This document shows, in pieces, positions 55,127-62,788 of a DNA stretch of 64,000 bases; within the stretch, counting starts at the first letter, position 1, and every line of letters begins with the position of its first letter. Under the pieces are notes generated by a model. It saw nothing but the letters and a program-made list of their open reading frames with translations. It had not been told where the DNA came from and made no database searches. Location of the stretch: NCBI RefSeq assembly GCF_024220585.1, contig NZ_JAMXKF010000011.1, forward strand, positions 124,001 to 188,000. Reading direction: 5' to 3'. The stretch is from Dyadobacter diqingensis (GTDB lineage Bacteria > Bacteroidota > Bacteroidia > Cytophagales > Spirosomataceae). The position numbers and the translations under genes were made by a program.

Positions 55127-55287
55127 ACCGACGAACCGTCCCTTTGGGACGTGGTTTTTTGGGTGCTTTGGGTTTAAAGAATTTTGCCGTAGACTCCTCA
55201 TTCACGTCCTGTCAGGACGTTTGGTCGGTAGAAAATATGATTGAATGCCGTAAATTTCGTTCCGTAGGAACGTTTGGTGATTTGGCC
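55127..55287. repeat. Degenerate array end with inverted terminal motif
   Basis: A truncated eighth unit (CGTCCCTTTGGGACG near 55137) is followed by the related hairpin ACGTCCTGTCAGGACGT (about 55204-55220). At 55258-55279 the unit-start motif appears inverted (CGTTCCGTAGGAACGTTTGG), so the whole block is framed by oppositely oriented copies. Confidence 0.7.
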
Positions 55288-55290
55288 TAC

Positions 55291-56832
55291 CTAATTTCTT
55301 GCGGCAATCACTTCATCCACCGATACCTTGGCCGCTTCATTTCCGAAACTGGTCCGGATATAGGTGCTCACATCCGCAATATCCTGATTTTTAAGGAAGC
55401 CGAACGCTGGCATATGCTGATTATACGATTTCCCATTTACGTCTATCTTACCCGACAAACCTTTCAAAATGATTTTTAACAATACCGTTTTCTCTCCCAA
55501 AACCTGCTCTGCACCCTTCAAAGGCGGAAACGTTCCTTCGACCCCTGTCCCATCAACTTTATGACAAGCAGAACAATACTGTGTATAAATCCTTTTCCCA
55601 TTGTCGCTGGTTAAGCTCCGATCTTCCGGTTGAGAAAGGGAAGCCTTTGCCAGCGTCATGCCTTTTTTGCTGCGAGAAATACGCAAAATCCGGTCGTCCG
55701 TTTCTTTGGGAAATCCCTTCGCCGGGTTCCAGTCCCGATTGCTCGTTGAGACATAAACATCACCGTTGGGTGCTACGCACAGATCACGCAGGCGTCCGTA
55801 GGTTTTGTCGAAATAAACCGTTTCCTGGATAACCTTTTTTCCGGTTTTGTCCAGTTTTAAAACCCTCAAGTCGCTGTCTTTCAATGTCGTCAGTAAGACT
55901 GAGTTTTTCCATTCGGGGATGGCGTCTGCGTTGTAATAATCTATTCCTGCTGGTGCAATGGTTGGCGTCCAGGCCTTTATGGGCTCCGTTATCTTTACAG
56001 AATCGCAGAAGGTTTTTTCTTTCGGCTGGTCGCAAAATCCTTCGACCCTGATCCAGCCATAGTTTCTCCCTTTTTGGATAATATTTAGTTCATCATCTGA
56101 CGCGTCGCCGTGTTCGGATGCGTACAGGATATTATTTGGTCCGTAAACCAGTCCCTGAATATTCCGATGCCCCCAGGACCAAACCAGACTGCCTTTGATT
56201 GGGTTGTCAGCCGGAACGCTGCCGTCTAGATTTAACCTTAAAACTTTGCCATTTAACGAGTTAATATCCTGTGCGTTCGTCTCGGTGATCGCATCACCGG
56301 TGGCAAACATGATTTTTCTATCGGGCGAAATGACGATCCGAGATCCATTATGTCCTGTGTTTCCCGGTATTGCAAGCAATGTTTTGGGGTCGATCAATTT
56401 GTCATGGGCATAACGATACCGGACGAGTTTACAGACAATATGAATTGAATCTTTCCGGGTTGTATAATCGACGAATACGTACGGATATTTCTTGAAATCA
56501 GGATGAAAAGCCATACCCAGCAGTCCTAATGACCTTAATCTCAGTACCTCACTGATCCTGACTAATTCCTTTTTTTCTCCTGTCTGCGGATTTACCCTGC
56601 TGATTGTGCCGCTTTGCTCTGTAAACCATATCCAGTTGTCGGGTCCCCAACTTATTTCCCAGGGTACGTTCAATCCGGAGATCACGGTACTGACTGCTAT
56701 TCTCGTGGAATCCGTAATGTTGACATCAACCTGCTTTTCGATGCTCACCAAATCGTCAGCCCTCTTTGTTTTCGATTTTGAAACAAAGAAAAAGGTGCTT
56801 AAAAACAGCAGGGAAGAAAAGATGAACTTCAT
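55291..56832 (-). CDS. PQQ-type sugar dehydrogenase fused to cytochrome c
   Basis: Periplasmic sugar oxidase of 513 residues. It has a signal peptide (about 1-18) and a soluble-glucose-dehydrogenase-like six-bladed propeller (about 45-390). GLNVPWEISWGPDNWIWFTEQ opens it, and PGNTGHNGSR carries the likely catalytic His (H161). A C-terminal cytochrome c domain follows (CSACH at 420-424, heme ligand Met in QHMPAFG). Electrons would go from PQQ to heme and on to the respiratory chain. Last gene of operon C, 37 bp after the aldolase-like gene. Confidence 0.9.
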   Translation of the reverse strand: MKFIFSSLLFLSTFFFVSKSKTKRADDLVSIEKQVDVNITDSTRIAVSTVISGLNVPWEISWGPDNWIWFTEQSGTISRVNPQTGEKKELVRISEVLRLRSLGLLGMAFHPDFKKYPYVFVDYTTRKDSIHIVCKLVRYRYAHDKLIDPKTLLAIPGNTGHNGSRIVISPDRKIMFATGDAITETNAQDINSLNGKVLRLNLDGSVPADNPIKGSLVWSWGHRNIQGLVYGPNNILYASEHGDASDDELNIIQKGRNYGWIRVEGFCDQPKEKTFCDSVKITEPIKAWTPTIAPAGIDYYNADAIPEWKNSVLLTTLKDSDLRVLKLDKTGKKVIQETVYFDKTYGRLRDLCVAPNGDVYVSTSNRDWNPAKGFPKETDDRILRISRSKKGMTLAKASLSQPEDRSLTSDNGKRIYTQYCSACHKVDGTGVEGTFPPLKGAEQVLGEKTVLLKIILKGLSGKIDVNGKSYNQHMPAFGFLKNQDIADVSTYIRTSFGNEAAKVSVDEVIAARN

Positions 56833-56869
56833 TGTAAAGTTTGATGGGATACTTCTGTTTTTCCAATAT

Positions 56870-57931
56870 TTAATTGGCTTCTTGTCCTAATAATCCTGCA
56901 ACGAATTCGTCGTCAATCAGATGCGGATATGCGTTGCGAACCCGGTCAATTTCTTCTGCCTGACCTTCTGAAAGTACCTCATCCGGATTTAAACACCATA
57001 TTCCTTCCAGTAACCCTTGTTTGAAAAGTACCTGATGTACACCCGGAATACAGCCATGAAAGGCGTGTGCAGGATCAAAAATTGCGGCGTTCATGTCGGT
57101 AACTTCTATATTTCTGACCAATAATTCTTCGAACGCATTGGTATCTGTTTTTACGGTCTCTTTGATTTCAACCAACAAATCAACTGCTTTTTTCGTCCAT
57201 GCAGCCCAGTGTCCGAGTAAGCCGCCTACGAATCGTTTTTCAACAATTTGATTATTGATTTTAAACCGGTAAGGAGTAATCAGGTCTGCGACGATGTTAT
57301 CGTCGTTGCCAGTATACAATGCCACTTCATCTTTTCGAGGCGAATTACAAAGCGCCCTGACCACATCCAATGTCTGGTAACGGTTAAATGCCGCCACCTT
57401 GATTGCGAGCACGTTAGGGATATTTACAAACTCCTTCCAGAATTCATAACTGTAAACCCGTCCGCCGATGGCCGCCTGAAGGTAAAATCCAAAAACAGGA
57501 ATAATTTCAGATACTGTCCTGATATGTTCAAGTACTTCTGCCTCTGAACGATCTCCAAGGGCAGCCATACTAACCAACCCCATGTCGTAACCATATTGAA
57601 CTGCAAGATTAGCCTCGGCAACGGCCTGCTCGGTCGGGCCGCATATACCGGCCACTTTAAGGAAAGGCCTCGTTAAACCCGCTTTCTCAATTTCCTCTGC
57701 TGTGATCTTAAAAACGGCTTCCAGTAAATTGATTTCAGGTTTTCTTATTTCAAACTGCGTGGTGTGCACACCAATCGCGACACCGCCGGCGCCACTTTCA
57801 ATATAATAACGGGTCAGCCCACGCTGTCTGTTCTCGTCTAATTTATAGTCTGCGTTTAATGCCAGCGGATGCGCCGGAATGACGGTTCCCTGAGACAGCA
57901 AGTCCCTTTTTTCGGAAGATAAATTTTTCAT
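56870..57931 (-). CDS. DapA/NanA-superfamily aldolase
   Basis: Class I aldolase-fold protein of 353 residues in the dihydrodipicolinate synthase superfamily, expected to cleave or form a 2-keto acid by Schiff base. The lysine is K178 (VLAIKVAAFNRYQ) and the assisting Tyr is Y150 (FGFYLQ). Their spacing of 28 equals that of E. coli DapA (Y133, K161). It is longer than DapA (292) with an extended C-terminus. In this operon a 2-keto-3-deoxy sugar acid aldolase role is more likely than lysine biosynthesis (inference). Confidence 0.88.
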   Translation of the reverse strand: MKNLSSEKRDLLSQGTVIPAHPLALNADYKLDENRQRGLTRYYIESGAGGVAIGVHTTQFEIRKPEINLLEAVFKITAEEIEKAGLTRPFLKVAGICGPTEQAVAEANLAVQYGYDMGLVSMAALGDRSEAEVLEHIRTVSEIIPVFGFYLQAAIGGRVYSYEFWKEFVNIPNVLAIKVAAFNRYQTLDVVRALCNSPRKDEVALYTGNDDNIVADLITPYRFKINNQIVEKRFVGGLLGHWAAWTKKAVDLLVEIKETVKTDTNAFEELLVRNIEVTDMNAAIFDPAHAFHGCIPGVHQVLFKQGLLEGIWCLNPDEVLSEGQAEEIDRVRNAYPHLIDDEFVAGLLGQEAN

Positions 57932-57947
57932 GTTTTGTGTTTTTATA

Positions 57948-57976
57948 GCCCGTACGGGCGACCCTCGTGGTCGCCC
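57948..57976. repeat. REP-like hairpin between aldolase and epimerase genes
   Basis: GCCCGTACGGGC (57948-57959) is a palindrome that overlaps the stem GGGCGACC (57956-57963)/GGTCGCCC (57969-57976). This GC-rich double hairpin sits in the short operon gap and may modulate mRNA stability. Confidence 0.6.
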
Positions 57977-57994
57977 AATCCCAACCTATCAGCC

Positions 57995-58999
57995 TCAATA
58001 CTGTCCCTTTCTTTCCTGAAAATGTGTTGGTTTATTTATTGTTTCTCCGCCTTCGAGCAACCAGTTGGCGGTAATCTCTATCATTTGTTTCAGCGTGACC
58101 TGCGGATACCCAAACAGCCTGAACGACTCAGCCGCATTGCTCAGTAAGGCCGTAGACTGCTCCTCATTGATAAACTCCGGTACTTTACCAAAATGTTTTC
58201 CAAACTCAGCGGCCAGCCACCGGACTGAAACTGTCTCAGGACCGGTTATATTTAAAATTTTTGAAGGCGATTCGCAATGCAACAACGAGCGTATCGCCAT
58301 TTCATTTGCATCACTTTGCCAGATCACATTCACATACCCGGTCGACAAATCAACAGCCTTATCGGCCAATACCGCTTTTGCCACTTCCAGCAATACCCCG
58401 TACCGAAAATCGATGGCATAATTCAAACGGTATAGCACCAACGGTGTTCCATATACGGAAGAAAAATGCTGAAACATTCTTTCCCTCCCCAGGCATGATT
58501 GCCCGTATTCACCAACCGGTTCGGGTTTGGTTTCCTCCGTTGCTCCGCCCGAACCTATCTGTGTATACGGATAAACATTTCCCGTTGAATAAACCACGAT
58601 CCGGCTGTCTTTATATTTTTCAGCAACCCGGCCCGGCAGATACGCATTCATCGCCCAGGTGTAGGGTTCATTATTTTTGGTCCCGAATTTTGTTCCCGCC
58701 AGATACAGAACATTTGGTGCAAGCGGCAAAGCCTGCAATTGAGCGTCGTCCAATATGTCGGCCGCGATGGTTTCGATGCCGTCGTTGTTTAATTCCTGCT
58801 GCAAACCTGCTTCGCTAAACCGGGAAACACCGATGACCCGGTTGGTCTTACCGGCCAGATCCAGTGCCTGCCGTGTTAACCGGGCTATGCTTGGGCCGAT
58901 TTTTCCGCCGGCGCCAAGGATCAGGATATCTCCTTCCAGCTGCGCTACATCGCTGATCAAGGCCTCCGAAGGTTTTAAAAATTGTTCTTTTACTGTCAT
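57995..58999 (-). CDS. NAD-dependent epimerase/dehydratase-like protein
   Basis: Extended-SDR-fold protein of 334 residues. The cofactor motif is ILGAGGKIG (27-35), followed by STGNVYPY (138-145). The expected YxxxK reads Y165-G-Q-S-C169, so the catalytic lysine is a cysteine. It may still bind NAD and a sugar but use altered chemistry. Second-to-last-but-one gene of operon C, 5 bp after the Nramp-like gene. Assignment to the fold is firm; reaction unknown. Confidence 0.85.
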   Translation of the reverse strand: MTVKEQFLKPSEALISDVAQLEGDILILGAGGKIGPSIARLTRQALDLAGKTNRVIGVSRFSEAGLQQELNNDGIETIAADILDDAQLQALPLAPNVLYLAGTKFGTKNNEPYTWAMNAYLPGRVAEKYKDSRIVVYSTGNVYPYTQIGSGGATEETKPEPVGEYGQSCLGRERMFQHFSSVYGTPLVLYRLNYAIDFRYGVLLEVAKAVLADKAVDLSTGYVNVIWQSDANEMAIRSLLHCESPSKILNITGPETVSVRWLAAEFGKHFGKVPEFINEEQSTALLSNAAESFRLFGYPQVTLKQMIEITANWLLEGGETINKPTHFQERKGQY

Positions 59000-59004
59000 T
59001 TCTT

Positions 59005-60234
59005 TTAATGGAAAAGAGGATTATTAAATAATTCCCTGCAATTAATAATGGCGAGTGTGATGATAATGAACAACCCGAGTCCGCCGAAAAACTTCACCGT
59101 GTTACTGTTGACTTTATCTCCCATGATTTTTTTATCATTCCCTACGGTATACATGGCAATCCCGATAAATGGTACGATCAGGATTGTGACACTTTGGGCA
59201 AAAACGATAAGTTCAAGGGGTAATTTACCAAATTTGATGGCAATACTGGCGCCGATAACCATTACCGTGGCAACGAGATAACGAACTGGTTTTGAGTTAA
59301 AATTGCTCCCGAAACCCAACGCATCACCCAATAAAGTCCCGCCAACGGAGGCGTTTCCAATTAGGGACGAAAATGCTGCACCAAACAAACCGATCAGGAA
59401 AACGGTGGAAGCGTTGCTTCCAAATATGGGTTCAAGGGCTTTGGCCATATCGGTTGCGGAGTTTACCGGAATGCCTTTCGGATGCAAAACGGCTGCCGCA
59501 CAGATGATAACAATGCTGCACATGAAACCCAGCAGGATAATGCCGGTGATGCTGTCGTTCTTACTGTTTCTCAGTTCAGGATTGATACGGATCCGTTCCT
59601 GGATCAGATAAGATTGATATAACGCACCGACAATGGAGAAGCAGGATGCTATAAAAGCGATGATCAGCCCCTGTGAACCTACTGGGAAAGTCGGAGTGAC
59701 GTATCCTTTTGCTATTTCTACGACATCCGGTTTTGCATAAAACAGGGTGGTGAAGAACGAAAATAACTTCACAAAGATCAGCAATATCATTGTGCTTTCC
59801 AGTACTTTATAAAAGCTGCGGAAGAAAAGCAGGCTGATGCCAAAGAGGTTGAAAAAGATAATCCAGGGAACGGGTGAGGTTTTGAAGAGCTCTCCTGCTG
59901 CGATACCGACACCAATGGAATTGCCCGCCTGAAAGGAGGTTGTGACCAGAAAAACGCCGATTCCCATGGCAACGGAGGCAGGTTTTCCATATTTCTGTTT
60001 TACCGATGCCAGCAGGGACTGATTGGTTGCGATGCCAATCCGCGTCGACATCGACACAAAAACAGCCATAAAGAAAATAGCCACGATGACAACCCAGAGC
60101 AGCGAATAACCGTAAACGGCGCCCAGCTTGGAGGTGATGGTAAGCTTGCTTGGGCCAAACACCAGTGCTGCGGTGATCAGGCCAGGCCCCAGTGACTTAA
60201 GCCACCGGAGCACGAAATTTTGGGTGTTTTCCAA
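59005..60234 (-). CDS. Nramp-related transporter without canonical metal-binding residues
   Basis: Integral membrane protein of 409 residues with about 11 helices in the LeuT/APC fold. The family opening SLGPGLITAALVF is present, but the helix-1 metal motif DPGN is replaced by GPSK (27-30). In helix 6 the MPH motif is replaced by IVG (201-203, before ALYQSYLIQER). Both manganese/iron ligand sets are therefore missing. Its place in a LacI-controlled sugar operon suggests an organic solute, perhaps a sugar acid or amino sugar (inference). It ends 5 bp before the epimerase-like gene. Confidence 0.85.
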   Translation of the reverse strand: MENTQNFVLRWLKSLGPGLITAALVFGPSKLTITSKLGAVYGYSLLWVVIVAIFFMAVFVSMSTRIGIATNQSLLASVKQKYGKPASVAMGIGVFLVTTSFQAGNSIGVGIAAGELFKTSPVPWIIFFNLFGISLLFFRSFYKVLESTMILLIFVKLFSFFTTLFYAKPDVVEIAKGYVTPTFPVGSQGLIIAFIASCFSIVGALYQSYLIQERIRINPELRNSKNDSITGIILLGFMCSIVIICAAAVLHPKGIPVNSATDMAKALEPIFGSNASTVFLIGLFGAAFSSLIGNASVGGTLLGDALGFGSNFNSKPVRYLVATVMVIGASIAIKFGKLPLELIVFAQSVTILIVPFIGIAMYTVGNDKKIMGDKVNSNTVKFFGGLGLFIIITLAIINCRELFNNPLFH

Positions 60235-60275
60235 AGTCCGTTATTTATGAATGGAAAATAGAATAGGAGGTTGTG

Positions 60276-61295
60276 TTATTTTTTCTTCGCTTTTGCCATT
60301 ACACTTTCCAGCGTAACAGTTTTTCCGCCCTGGCGCTTGCTTTCGTCGGCAGCTTCCATAAAGGCAAAAATTTCAATGGTTTCTTCGGGTGTCACAGGAA
60401 CTTGTCCGGTTTTGAAATATTTGATAATATCTGCCAAAAGCGGTTCATATCCGGCGTAAGGCCCCAATACTTTATTTCCGTCCTTCGTAAAAACGGTTCC
60501 GCCGTAGTCGTGTTTGCCAGTCCGTGTACCCCGAAAAGTACCGGTCCTTCCGTCCCCCCAGATACCCACAACGATATCGGTATCAGGTGTGTTAACCCTT
60601 GTAACGCTTTTACAGCCTGTTCCCATCACGGTATACAATGTTTCCACACCGTGGATGCCGTACCAGAAAAAATCAGGATGCGTCTTTTCCAGCACCGCCG
60701 GACTGAACGTATCGGCACCGACCACTTTCGCTTTGTCGATGTTTTCCAGTCCCTTGATATATCGTAACGAAGAGGCTGAAAAAACGGGAATGTTATATTT
60801 TTTGGCAGCTTCATAAATCGCAATGGCGTCGGACAAAGTTCCGGCGACTGGCTTGTCGATAAACATCCTTTTACCAGCTTTCAGGACTTCCAGTGCTTGT
60901 TCCAGGTGCAGGCGTCCGTCGTTGGTTTCCAGCAAAACCACATCCACTTTTGACAGCAGCTCTTTAATCGAACCGGTTATTTCAACGCCGAGTTTTTTTA
61001 CCTCTTCAGTATAACCCGGAATTCTTTTCACGCTGGACTCAATGTCTTTGCTTCCATGCGGGTAAGCGGCTACGACTTTGTAGCCATCGTAAACCGGATC
61101 CGGCGCGGCGGCGCCCGGCGCAACGGCGTTCAGTGCTTTCGTAAAGGCTACGCTGTGGGAAGTGTCCAGCCCGATGATGCCGACTCTTTTTCCATCGGAC
61201 TGACGGGCCAGGGCAGGTAATCCATCCATCAGGTGCAGACCTACACCTGATACAACGGCCGCTTTAATGAATAATCTTCTGTTGTAAGAATCCAT
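60276..61295 (-). CDS. Exported Gfo/Idh/MocA-like oxidoreductase
   Basis: A 340-residue-class protein (339 from this start) with a twin-arginine-like signal (NRRLFIKAAVVSGVGLHLM). The Rossmann start is KRVGIIGLDTSHSVAF, unusual for lacking GxGxxG. IDKPVAGTLSDA is the EKP-type motif, and a likely catalytic His lies in WYGIHGVETLY. It would act in the periplasm on a sugar. The ATG at 61295 is preferred over the TTG at 61298. First gene of operon C, 40 bp downstream of the LacI-type palindrome. Confidence 0.87.
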   Translation of the reverse strand: MDSYNRRLFIKAAVVSGVGLHLMDGLPALARQSDGKRVGIIGLDTSHSVAFTKALNAVAPGAAAPDPVYDGYKVVAAYPHGSKDIESSVKRIPGYTEEVKKLGVEITGSIKELLSKVDVVLLETNDGRLHLEQALEVLKAGKRMFIDKPVAGTLSDAIAIYEAAKKYNIPVFSASSLRYIKGLENIDKAKVVGADTFSPAVLEKTHPDFFWYGIHGVETLYTVMGTGCKSVTRVNTPDTDIVVGIWGDGRTGTFRGTRTGKHDYGGTVFTKDGNKVLGPYAGYEPLLADIIKYFKTGQVPVTPEETIEIFAFMEAADESKRQGGKTVTLESVMAKAKKK

Positions 61296-61312
61296 CAATT
61301 AATATGGTAACG

Positions 61313-61324
61313 GGTTTAGGAATA
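61313..61324 (-). promoter_or_regulatory. Shared leader 12-mer upstream of operon C
   Basis: Minus-strand TATTCCTAAACC, identical to the susC leaders at 23377-23388 and 53126-53137, here 17 nt before the start codon. Confidence 0.35.
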
Positions 61325-61341
61325 GCTTCGAAATTTACTGC

Positions 61342-61361
61342 TTTCGGGTACGTACCCGTAA
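61342..61361. promoter_or_regulatory. LacI-type operator, operon C
   Basis: The 14-bp palindrome CGGGTACGTACCCG (61345-61358) is flanked by TTT and TAA. On the minus strand a -7-like TATATTTA directly abuts it, the same layout as at operon A. It lies between the LacI gene and operon C. Confidence 0.75.
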
Positions 61362-61486
61362 ATATACAAACAAATTTTAAATACTACGATTTTTTGAAAA
61401 ATATATGAAAAATTCTGTCGAAACTATTCAATTGCCTTTCTTTTGACTAAAAAACCGATAAATAGCATTCAATTAATTCTATCAGC

Positions 61487-62545
61487 CTAATTCTGATAAA
61501 ATTCGTAGTTTTCCTTGGTGATGATGTCTATTGGCATGTACTGGATTTTCTCGACGGAACTGCCTATGACCAGGGTTTGATACAAAGCCATCACCGCCCG
61601 GTATGCCTGCTCTTCCGGTTTATGGCAGATCAGGAAGTCGATAACGCCTGTATTTAAATGCTGGACGTTTTCTTTTATAAAATCATAACCTATTAATGAG
61701 ATGTTTTTTCGGTGGCTGTTCTGAAGAAAGGACGCAACCGTGAAAACCCTTGAATTGGTCACGAAAATGGCTTCAATATCTTTATGCATATGAAAAACGT
61801 AAGTCATATGCCTGGCGACCGAGAGATAGTCCGTTTCCTTCATGTCAATCCGGACAATTTCATTATCCATATGATTGTCTTTGAAGTAAGTGCGGAAACC
61901 TTCTTCGATTTGCAGATAATTATAGTTTTCAATTTCCTTCGAAATATTGACAACCAGTACTTTGTTATTGCTTTTAACGCGGTAGGTCAGCAGTTTTGCT
62001 CCCACATAACCACTCTTGAAAAGGTGAGGGCCGATATAGGAAAGGCTGTGCTGCTCAGGAATATTGGAATCTATAAAAACGTAAGGGATCTTGCGTTTTT
62101 GGCATTCCTGAGTGAAAAGGATGGATTGTTCGATAAAAGACGGGGATAACAAAACGCCGTTCACGCCCTTTTCCAGGATCAGATTTGACTGTTTTATGAA
62201 GGAATCTTTATCGTTCAGATCGAAGAAATAGTTGATCGTCTGGATACCGTACTGCTTTATTTCTGCCTCTGCACGCTGAATACCACGTAAAGGTGCCTCC
62301 CAGAAATCCGTTTCCTCGGAAACTCTCGGAATCAATATGGCCAGGATGATGATATTTTTTGAGGCGAGACGGCTTGCGAGGATATTGGGCTGATAATCCA
62401 GTTCCTTGATGATCTCATTGATTTTTTTTCGAGTTTTTTCCGAAACGCCGGTGCGGTTGTGAATCACCCTGTCCACCGTCGCAATGGATACGTTGGCTCT
62501 GCGGGCAATTTCCTTCACACCAAAATACGTCGAATCTTTTTCCAT
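61487..62545 (-). CDS. LacI family transcriptional regulator
   Basis: Sugar-responsive repressor of 352 residues. The N-terminal HTH is GVKEIARRANVSIATVDRVIHNRTGVS (about 9-35), followed by the hinge helix (NILASRLASK) and a periplasmic-binding-protein-like domain (IILAILIPRVS..., VFIDSNIP, ISLIGYDFIKENV). The D-R-V-I recognition helix is of the VDRVIHNR type. It is the top gene of the minus-strand island and the natural candidate to bind the three GGGTACGTACCC sites. No such site is seen ahead of its own gene, so autoregulation is not indicated. Confidence 0.94.
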   Translation of the reverse strand: MEKDSTYFGVKEIARRANVSIATVDRVIHNRTGVSEKTRKKINEIIKELDYQPNILASRLASKNIIILAILIPRVSEETDFWEAPLRGIQRAEAEIKQYGIQTINYFFDLNDKDSFIKQSNLILEKGVNGVLLSPSFIEQSILFTQECQKRKIPYVFIDSNIPEQHSLSYIGPHLFKSGYVGAKLLTYRVKSNNKVLVVNISKEIENYNYLQIEEGFRTYFKDNHMDNEIVRIDMKETDYLSVARHMTYVFHMHKDIEAIFVTNSRVFTVASFLQNSHRKNISLIGYDFIKENVQHLNTGVIDFLICHKPEEQAYRAVMALYQTLVIGSSVEKIQYMPIDIITKENYEFYQN

Positions 62546-62691
62546 TTAGTTAAAATTAACCTTCAATCGGCCGGAGCACGGCTTATAATTAGTAGATAAT
62601 ATCGAATGTAACGAGGCTTTTCTAAATAACAAAAAAAGATATTTTTTGTAACAATCTGAGAATGTACCCAAAATGATTTATCAGAAAGAAA

Positions 62692-62721
62692 TTGAATATC
62701 ATTTTTTGCTTTTTACATTTG
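62692..62721 (+). promoter_or_regulatory. Predicted promoter of the sterol-desaturase gene
   Basis: TTG (62692-62694), a 19-nt spacer and TACATTTG (62714-62721) are a full match to the Bacteroidota consensus. The start codon lies 67 nt downstream. Confidence 0.55.
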
Positions 62722-62788
62722 CATATAAAATCTATCGTATAAGTATATTAATAAACTAATATTAACACTTCCACATAAATTTAAACCT

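Noticed and set aside
54337..55287. Possible CRISPR array
   Set aside because: The repeat units are about 112 bp, the sequence between hairpins is itself conserved, there are no unique spacers and no cas genes nearby.
56870..57931. Lysine biosynthesis dapA
   Set aside because: The protein is about 60 residues longer than DapA and lies in a LacI-site sugar operon; only the superfamily is supported.
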